From positions 2,303,501 through 2,367,500 of the forward strand of contig CP054675.1 of assembly GCA_013348845.1 (NCBI GenBank): a DNA stretch of 64,000 nt, given 5' to 3'. Shown in pieces: positions 9,658 to 19,170 of the stretch. Each line of letters starts with the position of its first letter. The first letter of the stretch is position 1. The position numbers and the translations under genes were made by a program. Origin of the DNA: Candidatus Tepidiaquacella proteinivora (GTDB lineage Bacteria > Bacteroidota > Ignavibacteria > Tepidaquicellales > Tepidaquicellaceae). The notes below the pieces were generated by a model. That model saw only the letters and a list, made by a program, of their open reading frames with translations, was not told the DNA's origin and did no database searches.

Positions 9658-11208
9658 ATGAAACAATATAATTTTTCGAACTTATTGAAATTACTTGATA
9701 CTGATGAAAGTAAAATCTTTCACACTCCCGAAATAGTATGTAAAGGTGATGACTTTGCAATAGAAGGAATTACTTATGATTCAAGAAAGGTTGAAAAAAA
9801 TTTTGTTTTCTTTGCAATTGTAGGATATAAGGATGACGGAAGCAGTTACATTGCTGACGCTATTAATAAAGGGGCATTAGCTGTAATTTCTGATTCGGAT
9901 AAAAGTATTATATATAAAGAAATTTGTGCGAAAAACAATGTGTGGCTTATTATTCTTAAAAATATTAGGAAATTTCTTGCAGTAGTTTCAGGTGATTATT
10001 TTGGATTTCCCTCAAAAAAATTAAAGATGTTAGGTGTAACTGGTACAAATGGGAAAACAACAATAAGCTACTTAATTAAACATATGTTTGATTATCTGAA
10101 TATCAATTGTGGACTAATTGGAACGGTCGATTATATAACAGGTAAAGAAAAAAAAGTTGCTTCTCTTACAACTCCTGATTCAGTTGATATTCAATCAATG
10201 TTATCTGAGATGGTCGAAAGTGGTTGTAAATATTGTGTTATGGAAGTTTCCTCTATTGCACTTATTCTTGATAGAGTATATGGGATTAATTATAGTGCCG
10301 GTGTATTTTCCAACCTGACGAGTGAACATCTTGATTTGCATATTAATATGGATAATTATTTTGAAGCAAAGAAAATACTTTTTGATAATTTGGGTTCAGA
10401 TTCTGTAGCAGTTTCAAATCTTGACGACGAATATGGAGAAAGAATATTATCTTCAACCAAAGCAAGGAAAATTTATTATAAACTGGATAATGATTCAGGC
10501 GAAAAATATAAAGGTATTCCTCTGTATGTTGCAAGGAATGTAAAATATTCAATTGAAGGTTTAGAATTTGATTTAATTTATTATAATAACAGGTATAAAA
10601 TTACATCAAAACTTACTGGGAGATTTAACATTTATAATATTTTAGCAGCATTAAGTTGCGTTTCAGAATTAGGATTTCCTTTAGGAGATTTAATCGATTC
10701 AATAAAAAGCTTCACCCCAGTAAACGGTAGATTTAATCCCATAAAGTTATATAACGGAGCATATGCAATAATTGATTATTCTCATACTTCAGATTCTTTA
10801 AAGAATGCAATTTTAGCAGCAAAAGAAATTTTAAAGATGTCAAATTTAAATTCCCGGGTAATAACCATTTTTGGATGTGGTGGAAACAAAGATAGAACTA
10901 AAAGGCCTGTGATGGGAAAATTTGCTGCTGAGTATTCAGATTATTGCATTGTTACTTCAGATAATCCAAGGTATGAAGACCCGTACGATATTATTAAAGA
11001 AATTTTGGTTGGAATGAAAGACAAGTCAAATTATGAAGTGGAAGAGAACCGTGAAAAAGCAATAAAAAGAGGAATAGAAATTTCAAAGGAAAATGATTTA
11101 ATATTAATATGTGGAAAAGGGCACGAAAATTATCAAGAGATAAAGGGTGTAAGATATCACTTTGATGACAGAGAAATTGTTGAAAAATATAATTCAATGC
11201 TTCAATGA
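9658..11208 (+). CDS. murE: UDP-MurNAc-tripeptide synthetase MurE (meso-diaminopimelate adding)
   Basis: 516-residue Mur ligase. The P-loop reads GTNGKTT and the substrate-specificity motif DNPR is at residues 435-438, which in this family selects meso-diaminopimelate rather than lysine. It attaches the third amino acid to UDP-MurNAc-L-Ala-D-Glu in the cytoplasm. One departure is visible: the usual EVSSH segment reads EVSS-Ile (I200), and DHLD reads EHLD. The enzyme otherwise looks intact and sits in an unbroken operon, so it is probably functional. It overlaps murF by 4 nt (ATGA). Confidence 0.96.
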   Translation: MKQYNFSNLLKLLDTDESKIFHTPEIVCKGDDFAIEGITYDSRKVEKNFVFFAIVGYKDDGSSYIADAINKGALAVISDSDKSIIYKEICAKNNVWLIILKNIRKFLAVVSGDYFGFPSKKLKMLGVTGTNGKTTISYLIKHMFDYLNINCGLIGTVDYITGKEKKVASLTTPDSVDIQSMLSEMVESGCKYCVMEVSSIALILDRVYGINYSAGVFSNLTSEHLDLHINMDNYFEAKKILFDNLGSDSVAVSNLDDEYGERILSSTKARKIYYKLDNDSGEKYKGIPLYVARNVKYSIEGLEFDLIYYNNRYKITSKLTGRFNIYNILAALSCVSELGFPLGDLIDSIKSFTPVNGRFNPIKLYNGAYAIIDYSHTSDSLKNAILAAKEILKMSNLNSRVITIFGCGGNKDRTKRPVMGKFAAEYSDYCIVTSDNPRYEDPYDIIKEILVGMKDKSNYEVEENREKAIKRGIEISKENDLILICGKGHENYQEIKGVRYHFDDREIVEKYNSMLQ

Positions 11209-12590
11209 TTAAATTTGAAGAAATATTAAAGTTAAGAAATTGTGTTTTTAAAAATTTGGAAAAACTTAATTCAAATTCTTTTGCAGGATTGACTATAGAT
11301 TCAAGAAATCTGAAAAAGAATCAGATATTTCTTGCAATTAAAGGAGAAAATTTTGATGGTCATTCTTTTATTGAAGAAGTATTTAAGAAAGGAGCATCAA
11401 TTGCAATTATTAACAAGATTTGGTTTAATAAAAATAAAAGTAAAGTTAAACAATATCCGTTAATTATTGTTGATGATACTGTAAAAACCTTAGGTGAACT
11501 TGCAAGAATTCATAGAGATAATTTTAATTTGCCTGTTATTTGCATTGGTGGTAGTAATGGAAAAACAACTACGAAAGATATTTTAGGTTGGCTATTAAAG
11601 CAAAAATATAAAGTATTAATTACTCAAGGGAATTATAACAATCATATTGGAGTGCCACTAACTCTGCTATCCTTAAATAAAAATCATCAGATTTGCCTTC
11701 TTGAAGTGGGGACAAATCATTTTAATGAAATTTCTTACCTATGTGAAATAGCACAACCTGAATATGGTTTGGTTACAAATATTGGGAGAGAACATTTAGA
11801 ATTCTTTAAGAACCTAAAAGGTGTTGCTAAGGAGGAATTCAGGTTATATGATTATGTTTTGAGAAATAATGGAATTTGTTTTGCAAATTTTGATGATGAT
11901 TACATAAGAAAATATTTCGTTAATATCGGGAAGGAAAAGTATTTTTCTTATTCATACAAATTCAGAACAGATTTGAAAGGTAAATTTATTGGATATGATA
12001 AGAATTTTTATCCGATAATCGAATTATCATCTAAAAATAAAAAAACTTCTTTCAAAATTAATACATTTGGAAAACATTCAATCTATAATTCTATATCAGC
12101 AGCAGCAGTCGGTATTTATTTCGGCTTAAGTCTTAAAGAAATAAAAAAAGCATTTGAAAGTTATAAACCAGTTCATAATATGAGAATGGATGTAATAAAT
12201 AAAAATGGAATTATATATATCAATGATGCTTACAATAGCAATCCTGATTCGTTAAAATTGGGTCTTGAATCTTTGAAAGAGTTCAGCACATCAGGAAAGA
12301 AGCATATTATTTTAAGTGATATGTTGGAGATGGGTGAAGCAAGTAAGAATGAACATATTAAAATTGGAAAATTAATACAGAAATTGAAATTTGAAAATTT
12401 ATACACAATCGGAAATGATGCATTTTATTTTTCTAAAGGTGCTTCTAATTTAAAAAATAATTTTTATTTCCATAATATAGATGATATGGCGAAATTTCTG
12501 AGAAAGGTTATAAAAACAGGCGATGTTGTATATTTAAAAGGTTCGCGAGGTATGAAATTAGAGAATTTATTAAACAAATTAATTAATTAA
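11205..12590 (+). CDS. murF: UDP-MurNAc-tripeptide:D-Ala-D-Ala ligase MurF
   Basis: 461 residues with the Mur ligase P-loop GSNGKTTTK, the family motifs NYNNHIGVPLT and AYNSNPDS, and the ligase C-terminal domain. It adds the D-Ala-D-Ala dipeptide to complete the UDP-MurNAc-pentapeptide. The ATG overlaps the murE stop in an ATGA, and mraY begins 12 nt downstream with GTG. No ddl gene for D-Ala-D-Ala synthesis is present in this cluster, so that gene must be elsewhere. Confidence 0.95.
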   Translation: MIKFEEILKLRNCVFKNLEKLNSNSFAGLTIDSRNLKKNQIFLAIKGENFDGHSFIEEVFKKGASIAIINKIWFNKNKSKVKQYPLIIVDDTVKTLGELARIHRDNFNLPVICIGGSNGKTTTKDILGWLLKQKYKVLITQGNYNNHIGVPLTLLSLNKNHQICLLEVGTNHFNEISYLCEIAQPEYGLVTNIGREHLEFFKNLKGVAKEEFRLYDYVLRNNGICFANFDDDYIRKYFVNIGKEKYFSYSYKFRTDLKGKFIGYDKNFYPIIELSSKNKKTSFKINTFGKHSIYNSISAAAVGIYFGLSLKEIKKAFESYKPVHNMRMDVINKNGIIYINDAYNSNPDSLKLGLESLKEFSTSGKKHIILSDMLEMGEASKNEHIKIGKLIQKLKFENLYTIGNDAFYFSKGASNLKNNFYFHNIDDMAKFLRKVIKTGDVVYLKGSRGMKLENLLNKLIN

Positions 12591-12602
12591 AATATTTGAA
12601 AA

Positions 12603-13712
12603 GTGCTTTACTATTTAGCTGAAATAATCAATAAAAAATTTGCCCCGCCGGGCTTCGATGTATTTAAATACATTACTTTTCGTTCTGCACTCGCTGCTAT
12701 TACAGCACTGTTTTTAACTTTTTTTATTGGTCCTAAGATTATTAACCTTATCAGGAGAAAACAGATTGGAATAGAAATTAAAGAAGATGGGCCTAAATCC
12801 CACTTTTGTAAAGAAGGAATTCCTACGATGGGTGGATTAATTATTCTATTTTCTGTTTTTATTCCTGTATTATGTTGGGGAGATTTAAGTAATATATATG
12901 TCCAATTAATTTTATTGGTAACCTTTATTCTTGGTCTTGTTGGATTTATTGATGATTATTTGAAATCTGTAAAAAAATATAAAAACGGTCTAGTTGCAAA
13001 ATATAAATTACTTGGACAGGTGTTAACAGGTTTATTTATTGGACTTGTGATTTATTTCTCTCCGCAGTTTGAAGGAATAAATTCTATTACAACTATACCA
13101 TTTTTAAAAAATTATCAGTTTGATTTTTCTATATTCTATATTCCTATTGTAATTTTTATAATTACAGCTACATCTAATGCAGTTAATTTGACAGATGGTC
13201 TTGATGGTCTGGCAACCGGAACAGTGGGGATAGTAGTATTTACTCTTGGAATAATTGCTTATATATCTGGTAATATTGAAGCAGCTAATTATTTGAATAT
13301 TATATATCTAAGAGGGAATGGAGAATTAACTATATATTGTTCAGCGTTGGTTGGAGCAGCATTAGGGTTTTTATGGTATAATTCATTTCCGGCGCAGATT
13401 ATTATGGGTGATACCGGTTCTCTTGCTCTGGGGGGTGCAGTAGCAACACTCAGCATTCTTGTAAAAAAAGAACTTTTACTACCATTACTTGGAGGAATAT
13501 TTTTCGCAGAAACTGTTTCAGTGTTGATTCAGAGATATTATTTCAAATATACACGAATAAAATATGGTCAAGGTAAACGAGTTTTTAAAATGGCGCCTTT
13601 GCATCATCATTTCGAATTAAAAGGATTGCCGGAGCCTAAAATCGTTATGCGGTTTTATATTATTGCAATTTTATTAGCAATTATGACTCTTGCAACATTT
13701 AAAATCAGATAA
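12603..13712 (+). CDS. mraY: Phospho-N-acetylmuramoyl-pentapeptide transferase MraY
   Basis: 369-residue polytopic membrane enzyme that transfers phospho-MurNAc-pentapeptide to undecaprenyl phosphate, making lipid I. The family signatures are all visible: DGPKSH followed by PTMGG, the catalytic aspartates in FIDDYLK, NLTDGLDGLA, GDTGSLALGG and APLHHHFE. The start is GTG at 12603, supported by the typical MraY N-terminus MLYYL and the following YITFRS segment. The stop codon and the murD start share one base (TAATG). Confidence 0.97.
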   Translation: MLYYLAEIINKKFAPPGFDVFKYITFRSALAAITALFLTFFIGPKIINLIRRKQIGIEIKEDGPKSHFCKEGIPTMGGLIILFSVFIPVLCWGDLSNIYVQLILLVTFILGLVGFIDDYLKSVKKYKNGLVAKYKLLGQVLTGLFIGLVIYFSPQFEGINSITTIPFLKNYQFDFSIFYIPIVIFIITATSNAVNLTDGLDGLATGTVGIVVFTLGIIAYISGNIEAANYLNIIYLRGNGELTIYCSALVGAALGFLWYNSFPAQIIMGDTGSLALGGAVATLSILVKKELLLPLLGGIFFAETVSVLIQRYYFKYTRIKYGQGKRVFKMAPLHHHFELKGLPEPKIVMRFYIIAILLAIMTLATFKIR

Positions 13713-15103
13713 TGTTTATGAACCCTTTTGAAGCATTAAAGTTAAGATATTCAATTATTGGAGCCGGACGAAGTGGCATTTCCATTGCTAAATATTTAAA
13801 AAGCAAGGGTGCATCAGTATTCTTAAGCGAATCTGAACAATTAAGTAATCTTTTATATTTTTCACAAGAAGAATTTAAAAATTTAAATATTGATTTCGAA
13901 ATCGGCGGACATACAGATAAAGTTTTTGAATCTGATATTTTAATCGTGTGTCCGGGGATTCCACTAAATTCTGATATTATAGTGAAAGCAAAATCATTAG
14001 GTAAAAAGGTATATGGTGAAATTGAGGTTGCTTCATGGTTTTGTACAGTACCAATAGTAGCAATTACAGGAACAAATGGTAAAACAACTACTACAGCATT
14101 GACTGGAGAAATTTTTAAATCGGCTGGATTTAATTCTATCGTTTGTGGAAATATAGGGAAACCTTTTGCAAGTGTCTTAAATCAAATAAAAGAAGATTCA
14201 ATAATAATTCTCGAAGTAAGTAGTTTTCAGTTAACGACAATTGAAAAGTTCAAACCTGAAGTCGCCATTATATTGAATATTACAGAAGACCATATTGATT
14301 GGCATGGCTCGTTTGAGAATTATATTGAAGCAAAATTTGCTATAAATAAAAATCAGACTAAAGAAAACTTTTTCATATACAATTATAATAATGATATTTT
14401 ATATAAGCAGGTTCAGTTAAGAAAAATTGATTGTAATTTGGGTGCGTTTGGAGTCTTCCCAAGTATTGAGAATTTTTCTAATCTTCAGCATATATGCTTT
14501 ATAAGTGAAGATTCAATTAATTATTATAGTAATGATAAAAAAACAACAGAAAAAATCATAGACATTAAAGATATTTATATACCGGGTAAACATAATGTCT
14601 ATAATTCAATGGCAGCAGTTTTATCTTCTAAATGTTATAATATTAGTAATGACATAATTTCAAATACGCTTAAGAGTTTTAAAGGTGTAGAACACAGAAT
14701 AGAATTTGTTAGAGAAGTGAATGGAATAAAATATTATAACGATTCAAAGTCTACAAATTTTGATTCTTTATTTGTTGCGCTTGAAAGTTTTCCCGATAAT
14801 ATAATTCTTATAATGGGCGGGAAAAAAGGTGATAATAAATTTCAGATGATTGATAACCTAATTGAAAAGAAGGTTAAAGGAATTATTACAATAGGGCAAT
14901 CTAAAGATATTATTTTTGACCATTATAAAAATGTTGTTCCGGTGGTTAAATGTGATAATTTACAGGATGCTGTAATAAAATCCTCAGAAGTTGCAAAGGA
15001 AGGCGATATAGTATTGTTTTCTCCCGGTTATAAAAGTTTTGATATGTTTGATAATTATGAGCACAGAGGAAATGAATTTAAAAAAAGTGTTAATAAGTTA
15101 TGA
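13712..15103 (+). CDS. murD: UDP-MurNAc-L-alanine:D-glutamate ligase MurD
   Basis: 463 residues. The N-terminal Rossmann-like UDP-binding domain (IGAGRSGIS) is followed by the Mur ligase P-loop TGTNGKTTT, the ELSSFQ-equivalent EVSSFQL and the DHIDWHGS segment. It adds D-glutamate to UDP-MurNAc-L-Ala. It overlaps mraY by one base and ftsW by four bases. A second in-frame ATG lies two codons in (MFMN), so the start could be 13718 instead. Confidence 0.95.
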   Translation: MFMNPFEALKLRYSIIGAGRSGISIAKYLKSKGASVFLSESEQLSNLLYFSQEEFKNLNIDFEIGGHTDKVFESDILIVCPGIPLNSDIIVKAKSLGKKVYGEIEVASWFCTVPIVAITGTNGKTTTTALTGEIFKSAGFNSIVCGNIGKPFASVLNQIKEDSIIILEVSSFQLTTIEKFKPEVAIILNITEDHIDWHGSFENYIEAKFAINKNQTKENFFIYNYNNDILYKQVQLRKIDCNLGAFGVFPSIENFSNLQHICFISEDSINYYSNDKKTTEKIIDIKDIYIPGKHNVYNSMAAVLSSKCYNISNDIISNTLKSFKGVEHRIEFVREVNGIKYYNDSKSTNFDSLFVALESFPDNIILIMGGKKGDNKFQMIDNLIEKKVKGIITIGQSKDIIFDHYKNVVPVVKCDNLQDAVIKSSEVAKEGDIVLFSPGYKSFDMFDNYEHRGNEFKKSVNKL

Positions 15104-16224
15104 ATACTACATCACATAAAAGAGATGTTTTTATTTTACTTTCTGTAATTGCATTGATGTTGTTTTCAATTGCTGCTCTTTATAGTGCAAGTTCATATTA
15201 TGCAATGCAGACAAAAGGTTCAGCAGAATACTTTGCTAAAACTCATATCCCTAAAGTCATTTTTGCTATCATTCTAATATTTATGACTGCAAAGGTAGAT
15301 TATCATTTATATTCAAAATATAGTAAGCATTTAATTTGGATAACTATAATTTTATTAGTTCTTGTTCTGTTTTTCGGAACTACGAAAAATAATGCTACGA
15401 GGTGGTTTCAGATTTTAAATTTTAGTTTTCAGCCATCAGATTTAGCTAAATATACATTAATTATTCATTTATCACATCTTTTAGCTAAAAAGAAAGATTA
15501 TGTTCATTTATTTTATAAAGGATATCTTCCTTTGTTGTTCTATATTATTCTTGTAACATTATTAATTGCACTACAACCGAATTTATCTACAGCTATTATT
15601 ATTTTCTGCACTTCTTTTGCACTATTATATATTTCAAATGTAAAATTAAAACATCTAATAATAACATTTCTTATTTTTATTCCTTTGTTAATCGCGTTTA
15701 TTAGCACAAAGGAATATGCAGTGAATAGAATTATGAGTTATAAAAGTTACTCAACTAATGGAAAAACTCATCTACAACTGGAGCAAGCACTTATAGGACT
15801 TGGAAATGGCGGATTTGTTGGGGTTGGTCCGGGAAATTCGTTTCAAAAGGAATTGTTTTTACCGGAAGCATATGGAGACTTTATCTTTGCTATTGTAGGG
15901 GAAGAATATGGATTTGTTGGAACTGCTGGTGTAGTTTTAATTTTTGTCTTTTTAATTATTCGTGGTTTTAAGATTTCAAAATCTATCAATGATGATTTTG
16001 GGAAATATCTTTCATTTGGTATTACTTTAATAATATCTGCTTATGTTTTTGTTAATTCTGCTGTAGCAACAGGGATTCTACCCGTTACCGGTGTTCCTAT
16101 GCCTTTCATAAGCTATGGTGGTACTGCATTGATTATTAATTCTGTCGGTATAGGAATACTTTTAAATATTTCATCTCAATATAATAAACAAATTAAAGAA
16201 AACTCAATTTTGAAAGAAGAATAA
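15100..16224 (+). CDS. ftsW: Peptidoglycan polymerase FtsW (SEDS family)
   Basis: 374 residues with about ten hydrophobic segments and the SEDS signature near the C-terminus, GVPMPFISYGGTALI. FtsW is the septal glycosyltransferase working with FtsI and transported lipid II. The GEEYGFVGTAGV segment and a ParaWFQI-like segment (RWFQILNFSFQPSD) also match the family. It starts inside the murD stop (ATGA) and is directly followed by the murG ATG. Confidence 0.95.
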   Translation: MNTTSHKRDVFILLSVIALMLFSIAALYSASSYYAMQTKGSAEYFAKTHIPKVIFAIILIFMTAKVDYHLYSKYSKHLIWITIILLVLVLFFGTTKNNATRWFQILNFSFQPSDLAKYTLIIHLSHLLAKKKDYVHLFYKGYLPLLFYIILVTLLIALQPNLSTAIIIFCTSFALLYISNVKLKHLIITFLIFIPLLIAFISTKEYAVNRIMSYKSYSTNGKTHLQLEQALIGLGNGGFVGVGPGNSFQKELFLPEAYGDFIFAIVGEEYGFVGTAGVVLIFVFLIIRGFKISKSINDDFGKYLSFGITLIISAYVFVNSAVATGILPVTGVPMPFISYGGTALIINSVGIGILLNISSQYNKQIKENSILKEE

Positions 16225-17316
16225 ATGAATGTAATATTTACAGGCGGCGGTACTGGTGGTCATATGTTTCCGGCAATAGCAATTGCTGAAAGCCTTCGGG
16301 TAATTAATCCGGATGTAAATATTTTATTCATTGGAGCAAAAGGAAAGATAGAAGAAAAAATTGTACCTACTTATAATTTCAAACTTGCGACAATAAAAAT
16401 ATATGGTTTAAATAAAAAACAAATTTTTAAAACATTTATTTTACCTATTGTATTTTTTAATGCAGTATCAGATTGCAAGAAAATTTTTTATGATTTCAGA
16501 CCAGATTTAGTTTTAGGTACAGGAGCATTTGTTTCTGCACCAGTATTTTATACTGCAATAAAGATGAAGGTACCTTTTATAATTCAGGAGGGTAATGCTT
16601 ATCCGGGAAAAGTAACAAAATTTTTCAGTCCGAAAGCAAATAAGGTTGTTATAAATTTTGAAGAAACTAAAAATTACCTTAAAAGACCGGATAACGTTAT
16701 AAGAATTCCGCATCCCATTAGAGAATATAAAGAAAAAATAAATAGAGATAATATTATTAGAAATCTTGGGATTAACCCAGACCTAAAAACAATATTTATA
16801 TTTGGTGGTAGTCAGGGTTCAGCATCGATAAATAAAGCAGTGCTAATGTCCATAGAAGATTTATATAATTTAAATGTAAATATTATTTGGCAAACAGGGA
16901 AAAATGAATATGTAAAAATAAAAGAATTAACAAGTAAATTTTCTGATTATGTTAAAGTTTTTGATTTTATTTATAAGATGGATGAAATTTACTCTGTTTC
17001 AGATTTGGTAATTTGTCGTGCTGGTATAACAAGTATAATGGAAATTTCTGCTTATGGAAAATCATCAATATTGATTCCTTTTCCTTTTGCAGCAGATAAC
17101 CATCAGGAAAAAAATGCTCAAATGCTTGAGAAAGAAGATTCGTGTATTATATTAAGAGATAATGAATTACAGGAAAAGTTATATAAAACCATAAAAAATC
17201 TGATTCAGGATGAGAATAAAATGAAGCAAATGGCAGAGAATGTAAGAAAGATAGCCGATATTGATGCAGCCAAAAAAATTGCTTTGGAAATAATTAAAAC
17301 TTTAAAAAATGAGTGA
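16225..17316 (+). CDS. murG: UDP-GlcNAc:lipid I N-acetylglucosaminyltransferase MurG
   Basis: 363 residues of GT28 type. The N-terminal glycine-rich motif GGGTGGHMFPA (residues 6-16) and the internal GGSQGSASIN motif bind lipid I and UDP-GlcNAc; a further signature is the SDLVICRAGITSIMEI stretch. The enzyme makes lipid II at the inner face of the cytoplasmic membrane. The ATG abuts the ftsW stop and the 3' end overlaps the next small gene by 8 nt. Confidence 0.96.
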   Translation: MNVIFTGGGTGGHMFPAIAIAESLRVINPDVNILFIGAKGKIEEKIVPTYNFKLATIKIYGLNKKQIFKTFILPIVFFNAVSDCKKIFYDFRPDLVLGTGAFVSAPVFYTAIKMKVPFIIQEGNAYPGKVTKFFSPKANKVVINFEETKNYLKRPDNVIRIPHPIREYKEKINRDNIIRNLGINPDLKTIFIFGGSQGSASINKAVLMSIEDLYNLNVNIIWQTGKNEYVKIKELTSKFSDYVKVFDFIYKMDEIYSVSDLVICRAGITSIMEISAYGKSSILIPFPFAADNHQEKNAQMLEKEDSCIILRDNELQEKLYKTIKNLIQDENKMKQMAENVRKIADIDAAKKIALEIIKTLKNE

Positions 17317-17770
17317 GAAAATATTTAAATTCAAATTAGATTTTTATTATAAATCTTTAATAATTTATTTTATTTTCCTTGTTATTTATGTTATCATTAG
17401 AGGAAATTTCTCAGAAGAAAAATTCTATATAGTATTTAAAGACCCTATAATTTACATAACCGTAATTTTTATAATAATTACTCTCATTGGATTGATTATA
17501 AATGCAATGAGAAATAGGCAAATTATTTTTTATGATGATAAAATAGTTTTTAAAAATAGATTTGGTGAAAGAGAAATTTTTAAAGATGAAATTTTAGCTG
17601 TAAAATTTTCAAGAGAAAGAGGAAAAGTGATTGATGGTCATAGAAAAATAAGGTTAGTTAAACTGAAATTAAAAAATAGAAAAAGATGGTTGCGAATTAG
17701 AATAATTGATTATTATGATGAAAGAAAATTAATTAAGGAATTTAAATTGTTAAAACATAAGGAAATATGA
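17309..17770 (+). CDS. Small membrane protein with PH-like C-terminal domain, embedded in dcw operon
   Basis: 153 residues. Two hydrophobic helices at about 15-31 and 46-66 are followed by a basic domain (72-150) made mostly of alternating beta-type strands (IIFYDDKIVFKN, GEREIFKDEILAVKF, KIRLVKLKLKN, KRWLRIRI) and a final helix. That pattern resembles bacterial PH-domain proteins, which often follow two TM helices. No specific family is recognised. The gene overlaps murG by 8 nt and murC by 4 nt, so it is translationally coupled within the cell-wall operon, in the place where many genomes carry murB. It has no FAD-binding or MurB feature and cannot replace that enzyme. A role in envelope assembly or division is inferred from position only. 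Confidence 0.7.
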   Translation: MSEKIFKFKLDFYYKSLIIYFIFLVIYVIIRGNFSEEKFYIVFKDPIIYITVIFIIITLIGLIINAMRNRQIIFYDDKIVFKNRFGEREIFKDEILAVKFSRERGKVIDGHRKIRLVKLKLKNRKRWLRIRIIDYYDERKLIKEFKLLKHKEI

Positions 17771-19170
17771 AAATACATTTTATCGGTATTGGCGGTTTCG
17801 GTATGAGCGCTCTTGCTGAGTATTGTATTGCAGAAGGGCATTCAGTGACGGGAAGTGATATTTCTCTTTCTAATTTGTTGAAAAATTTAATCGAAAAAGG
17901 TGCTAATATAAATATCGGACATTCGGAAGAAAATTTAGCTGATGATACTGACCTTGTTGTTTATACACCTGCTATAGCAAATGATAACCCTGAATTGATA
18001 AAAGCTCAAAAACTTAAATTGAGAATTTTAAAAAGAGCTGAATTGCTTGGTGTTGTGGTAAATGAAAAAAAATTAATCGCTGTTTCCGGAACTCATGGCA
18101 AAACTACAACTTCAGCTATGATTGCTTATACATTAATTAAAAGTAATTTTGATCCTACTGTATTTGTCGGTGGTGAATTAGTGTTTCTTGAAAATTCAAC
18201 CTTCAGAACAGGTAAAAGTAATATAGTTGTTGTGGAAGCAGACGAATATGATAGAAGTTTCCTGACTCTTAAACCTGATATTGTTGTAATAACAAATATT
18301 GATTTAGACCATCTTGATATATATAAAAATATAGAAGATATAAAATCAGGATTTAGAATGTTTTTAAAAAATTCTAAACCTAATTCTATTTTTGTTGCAA
18401 ATGGAGATGATGAAAATGTTTTAGATGTTTTATCTGACTTCGATAGAAATAGAATTATTACTTTTGGTTATAAAAAGGAAAATGATTTATATATAGATGA
18501 TTGTGATAATGGTAATGAGAATAAATTTCAAATTATCGTTAACAATCCCAAAAATGTATTTACTTCAAAGTCAAAATTTGAAATTCAATTAGAAGTTAAA
18601 GGAAAACATAATGCCTTAAATTGTCTTGCTTCTTATATTACTTGTATGTTCTTGGAATTAAAAACTGAAATGTATGTTAATGTAATAAAATACTTTCCCG
18701 GGGTTAGAAGAAGAATAGAACTTAAGTATAAAAATAGTTTTGAGGTTTATGATGACTATGCTCACCATCCTGTTGAGATTAAAGCTACTTTTGAAGCGTT
18801 AAAAAAAGGATTTAATGGAAAAATGATAACAATATTTCAACCGCATCTTTATTCAAGGACAAAGGATTTTTATATACAGTTTGCCGAAAGTCTAAAGGAT
18901 AATGATATTGTAATTCTTACGGATATTTACCCTGCAAGAGAAGAACCTATAAAAGATGTGAGTTCAAAATTAATTTTTGATGAGATTAAAAGGAAATATA
19001 ATTGTGAAGTTTATTATGTGAAAAGAGAAAATATAATCAGTTTTTTAAATAGATTACCTGTTGAAAACAGCAGAATAATTTTCCAGGGAGCAGGAGATAT
19101 AACTAATGTTTGTGAAAATTTCGTTAATGCTTTAAAAGAAAAAAAGAAAAGAATTAGTGAAAATAGTTAA
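17767..19170 (+). CDS. murC: UDP-N-acetylmuramate:L-alanine ligase MurC
   Basis: 467 residues. The N-terminal IGIGGFGMSALAE motif binds UDP-MurNAc, SGTHGKTTTSAM is the ATP-binding P-loop and YDDYAHHPVEI is the strongly conserved MurC signature. It adds L-alanine as the first residue of the stem peptide. The ATG overlaps the upstream small membrane protein gene (ATGA) and ftsQ starts inside its last codons (14-nt overlap). Confidence 0.96.
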   Translation: MKIHFIGIGGFGMSALAEYCIAEGHSVTGSDISLSNLLKNLIEKGANINIGHSEENLADDTDLVVYTPAIANDNPELIKAQKLKLRILKRAELLGVVVNEKKLIAVSGTHGKTTTSAMIAYTLIKSNFDPTVFVGGELVFLENSTFRTGKSNIVVVEADEYDRSFLTLKPDIVVITNIDLDHLDIYKNIEDIKSGFRMFLKNSKPNSIFVANGDDENVLDVLSDFDRNRIITFGYKKENDLYIDDCDNGNENKFQIIVNNPKNVFTSKSKFEIQLEVKGKHNALNCLASYITCMFLELKTEMYVNVIKYFPGVRRRIELKYKNSFEVYDDYAHHPVEIKATFEALKKGFNGKMITIFQPHLYSRTKDFYIQFAESLKDNDIVILTDIYPAREEPIKDVSSKLIFDEIKRKYNCEVYYVKRENIISFLNRLPVENSRIIFQGAGDITNVCENFVNALKEKKKRISENS

